The translations under genes and the position numbers were made by a program. A DNA stretch of 64,000 nucleotides from Streptomyces sp. CA-278952. Lineage in GTDB: Bacteria > Actinomycetota > Actinomycetes > Streptomycetales > Streptomycetaceae. The notes under the pieces are model-generated. The model saw nothing but the letters and a program-made list of their open reading frames with translations. It was not told the DNA's origin and ran no database searches. This document shows, in pieces, positions 62,133 to 64,000 of this stretch (the first letter of the stretch is position 1; every line of letters begins with the position of its first letter). The stretch is from the NCBI RefSeq assembly GCF_028747205.1, contig NZ_CP112880.1, positions 6,979,501 to 7,043,500 of the forward strand, written 5' to 3'.

Positions 62133-63071
62133 ATGGCGCAGACCGGCCACACCGAGAACAGCACCACCGAGAACACCACCACCCACCACACGAAGCACAG
62201 CGCCACCATGCGACGCACCTTGCGCCGCGAAGCACCCAGCACGATCGGCCTCCTCACCGACGCACAGGACTTCGCGGCCATGCGGCGCTACCGCACCTTC
62301 ACCTTCGACGACCACACCGTCTATCTCCAGCAGGTCGAAGGCCTGCTCAAAGCGCTCGCCGCCCAAGGCGTGCACACCACCGTCGCCCTCTTCGACCCGG
62401 AGGACTACGCGGAGTTCTGCGCCGAATCAGGCCTCGACGCCGACACCGGAGCCAGCCGCAGCCGCTTCACCGCCGAGATCGCCGCCGCCGGAGCCACGGT
62501 CGCCTACACCGGCCAACGCCTGAGCGACCTCATCCCCGTCCTCGTCTCCCGAGCGGTCCGCCAGGCCACCTGGGAGTACGCCACCCTCCTCCTCGCCGAC
62601 CTCGGCACCTGCGCCGACTGCGGCCAGGACATCGGACGCGCGGCCTTCGACCGCGCCTCGCACCTCCTCACGCGCCTGCTGGAAGCGGCCGGACCGGGCA
62701 CCCACCACCTGGTGTGCAGCACCCCGACGGAGAACGACCAACTCCTGGCCGTGCTCCACACCCATCGCGACACCACGGGACCGGCCCGCCTCGACAGCTC
62801 GGAGGGCGCGGAGTTCGCCACCGTCCTCGCGGTGGCCATCGCCCTGGAATCGCGCGGGGGAGTCGTCCTGCGCACCAGCGCCCCCGACAGCCCGGACCGC
62901 GTCCACGGCTGGCGCCTGGCCCACGGAGCCCTCGCCCCGCTCACCGCGGGCGAGGTCTTCAACGCCTACTGCACCGACGCGGACACCGGAGAGCCCGTCT
63001 CCCCGGAATCCGGCGTGGAGTACTGCGCGGGATTCGACATCGGTGCAGACCCGACGGAGCCCCACCACTGA
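62133..63071 (+). CDS. Conserved hypothetical protein
   Basis: 312 residues. Thr/His-rich disordered N-terminus (HTENSTTENTTTHHTKHSAT), then a folded alpha/beta region (TIGLLTDAQDFAAMRRYRTFTFDDH...) ending in GFDIGADPTEPHH. Two Cys pairs (GTCADCGQD) could bind zinc. No known family recognised. ATG 62133 has AGGGGG; GTG 62100 is an alternative. It lies between acetoacetyl-CoA synthetase and ptsI. Confidence 0.75.
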   Translation: MAQTGHTENSTTENTTTHHTKHSATMRRTLRREAPSTIGLLTDAQDFAAMRRYRTFTFDDHTVYLQQVEGLLKALAAQGVHTTVALFDPEDYAEFCAESGLDADTGASRSRFTAEIAAAGATVAYTGQRLSDLIPVLVSRAVRQATWEYATLLLADLGTCADCGQDIGRAAFDRASHLLTRLLEAAGPGTHHLVCSTPTENDQLLAVLHTHRDTTGPARLDSSEGAEFATVLAVAIALESRGGVVLRTSAPDSPDRVHGWRLAHGALAPLTAGEVFNAYCTDADTGEPVSPESGVEYCAGFDIGADPTEPHH

Positions 63072-63090
63072 CACGCCCCAGCCACACAGC

Positions 63091-63128
63091 AGGAGGGGCT
63101 TCCCGCCACCCGGCGGAAAGCCCCTCCT
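63091..63128. terminator. Bidirectional hairpin terminator before ptsI
   Basis: AGGAGGGGCTT (63091-63101) and AAGCCCCTCCT pair through one mismatch then CCGCC/GGCGG to a 4-base loop (ACCC), 20 bases after the + stop and 19 before the - stop. Confidence 0.85.
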
Positions 63129-63146
63129 CGACCTGCGAAATCCCGG

Positions 63147-64000
63147 CTACTCGCCGGACAGCACAGCCTGAGCGGCGCTGCGCGCCTCCTCGGCCGAGTC
63201 CGCCGCCCGAGCGGCGTTCGCCGCACGCTCGCACTGCGCCAGCGTGTACTTGGCCAGCGTGGCCCGCACATAAGGAAGGGACGCCGCGCCCATCGACAGG
63301 GAGGTGACACCCAGACCCGTCAGCACACACGCCAGCAGCGGATCCGCCGCCGCCTCACCACACACGCCACAGCTCTTGCCCTCGGCACGAGCCGCGTCGG
63401 CGGACATCGCCACGAGATCCAGCAGCGCCGGCTGCCACGGGTCCTGGAGCCGCGACACCGCGCCCACCTGGCGGTCGGCCGCGAAGGTGTACTGCGCCAG
63501 GTCGTTGGTGCCCAGCGACAGGAACTCCACCTCCTGGAGGATCGACCGCGCCCGCAGAGCGGCGGACGGAATCTCCACCATCGCGCCGAACTTCGCCCGC
63601 AGCCCGGCCTCGCGGCACGCGTCCGCGAACGCCTTGGCGTCGATACGGTCGGCCACCATGGGGGCCATGACCTCCAGGTACACCGGCAGCCCCTCGGCGG
63701 CCTTCGCCAGCGCGGTCAGCTGGGTACGCAGCACCTCGGGGTGGTCGAGCAGGCTCCGCAGCCCACGGACGCCGAGCGCCGGGTTCGGCTCGTCGGCCGG
63801 CGTCAGGAAGTCCAGCGGCTTGTCGGCGCCGGCGTCCAGCACGCGCACGACGACCCGCCCCTCGGGGAACGCCTCCAGCACCGCGCGGTAGGCCGCGATC
63901 TGCTTCTCCTCGGAAGGAGCCTGCTTGCTGTCGTCCAGGAACAGGAACTCGGTGCGGAACAGCCCGACACCCTCCGCCCCCGCCTCGACCGCCGCGGGCA
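63147..64000 (-). CDS. ptsI: PTS enzyme I (ptsI), C-terminal part, cut by window edge
   Basis: Open from base 64000 to the stop at 63147, about 284 residues. GAEGVGLFRTEFLFLDDSKQ, VVRVLDAGADKPLDFLTPAD, SLGTNDLAQYTFAADRQVG and KSCGVCGEAAADPLLACVL (the conserved active-site Cys region) are enzyme I signatures. Known role: PEP-dependent phosphorylation of HPr, start of sugar uptake. The N-terminal phospho-His domain lies outside the window, to the right. Confidence 0.93.
   Translation of the reverse strand, partial: PAAVEAGAEGVGLFRTEFLFLDDSKQAPSEEKQIAAYRAVLEAFPEGRVVVRVLDAGADKPLDFLTPADEPNPALGVRGLRSLLDHPEVLRTQLTALAKAAEGLPVYLEVMAPMVADRIDAKAFADACREAGLRAKFGAMVEIPSAALRARSILQEVEFLSLGTNDLAQYTFAADRQVGAVSRLQDPWQPALLDLVAMSADAARAEGKSCGVCGEAAADPLLACVLTGLGVTSLSMGAASLPYVRATLAKYTLAQCERAANAARAADSAEEARSAAQAVLSGE

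Overview
The window is a very GC-rich chromosomal segment with Streptomyces gene content and order. The marker genes are smeA-sffA, rbpA with a sigma-R promoter, a cvnABCD conservon, a DUF574 methyltransferase, an SCO1431-type micro-membrane protein and a secreted GH18 chitinase behind a 12-bp direct-repeat promoter. The run from the riboflavin operon to ptsI looks like S. coelicolor chromosomal synteny (roughly the SCO14xx numbers, from memory, not searched). I see no tRNA, rRNA, IS element, prophage or CRISPR array.

Left part (1-24.4 kb): a cut NCS2 permease; an MFS exporter divergent from its probable ROK repressor with an operator between them; an NmrA-type reductase; a chitinase with DasR-type repeats in its promoter; then an FMN-riboswitch-controlled operon ribD-ribE-pnuX-ribBA-ribH followed by hisE-hisG and a PH-domain protein. 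After that come two coupled CNNM/CBS transporter-like proteins, an AAA+ ATPase with TPR-like N-terminus, a uridine-kinase-like P-loop protein, a Tat-exported C39-like peptidase, a DUF574 methyltransferase, an acyl-CoA dehydrogenase and small hypothetical genes.

Middle part (24.5-39.9 kb): an Lrp/AsnC regulator, an amidohydrolase, polyprenol-phosphate mannose synthase, FxsA, RbpA, a minus-strand YczE-GDPD-MFS operon divergent from a MocR regulator, the sporulation pair smeA-sffA, an ankyrin protein, a HEAT-repeat protein, a DUF4240 protein and a collapsed 5-oxoprolinase pseudogene.

Right part (40-64 kb): the most striking locus is a plus-strand operon of a kleisin-like protein, a tiny repeat-rich ORF, a winged-helix protein and a 1590-residue coiled-coil SMC-like ATPase. 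It resembles MukFEB/MksFEB/JetABC but has no JetD/MksG nuclease and has altered Walker motifs. Then follow a cvnABCD conservon with hexapeptide repeats in CvnA, a thiolase-like/DUF35 pair behind a TetR-type palindrome, a DUF962 protein, a VanX-like dipeptidase, a Nudix hydrolase, a 12-copy 10-bp tandem repeat, a GH31 glucosidase, acetoacetyl-CoA synthetase, a hypothetical protein and the C-terminal part of PTS enzyme I, cut by the window edge.

Convergent gene pairs are mostly separated by long perfect hairpins, including a 48-nt loopless palindrome and a 23-bp stem, and several genes appear to be transcribed leaderless (TANNNT seven bases before the start codon).
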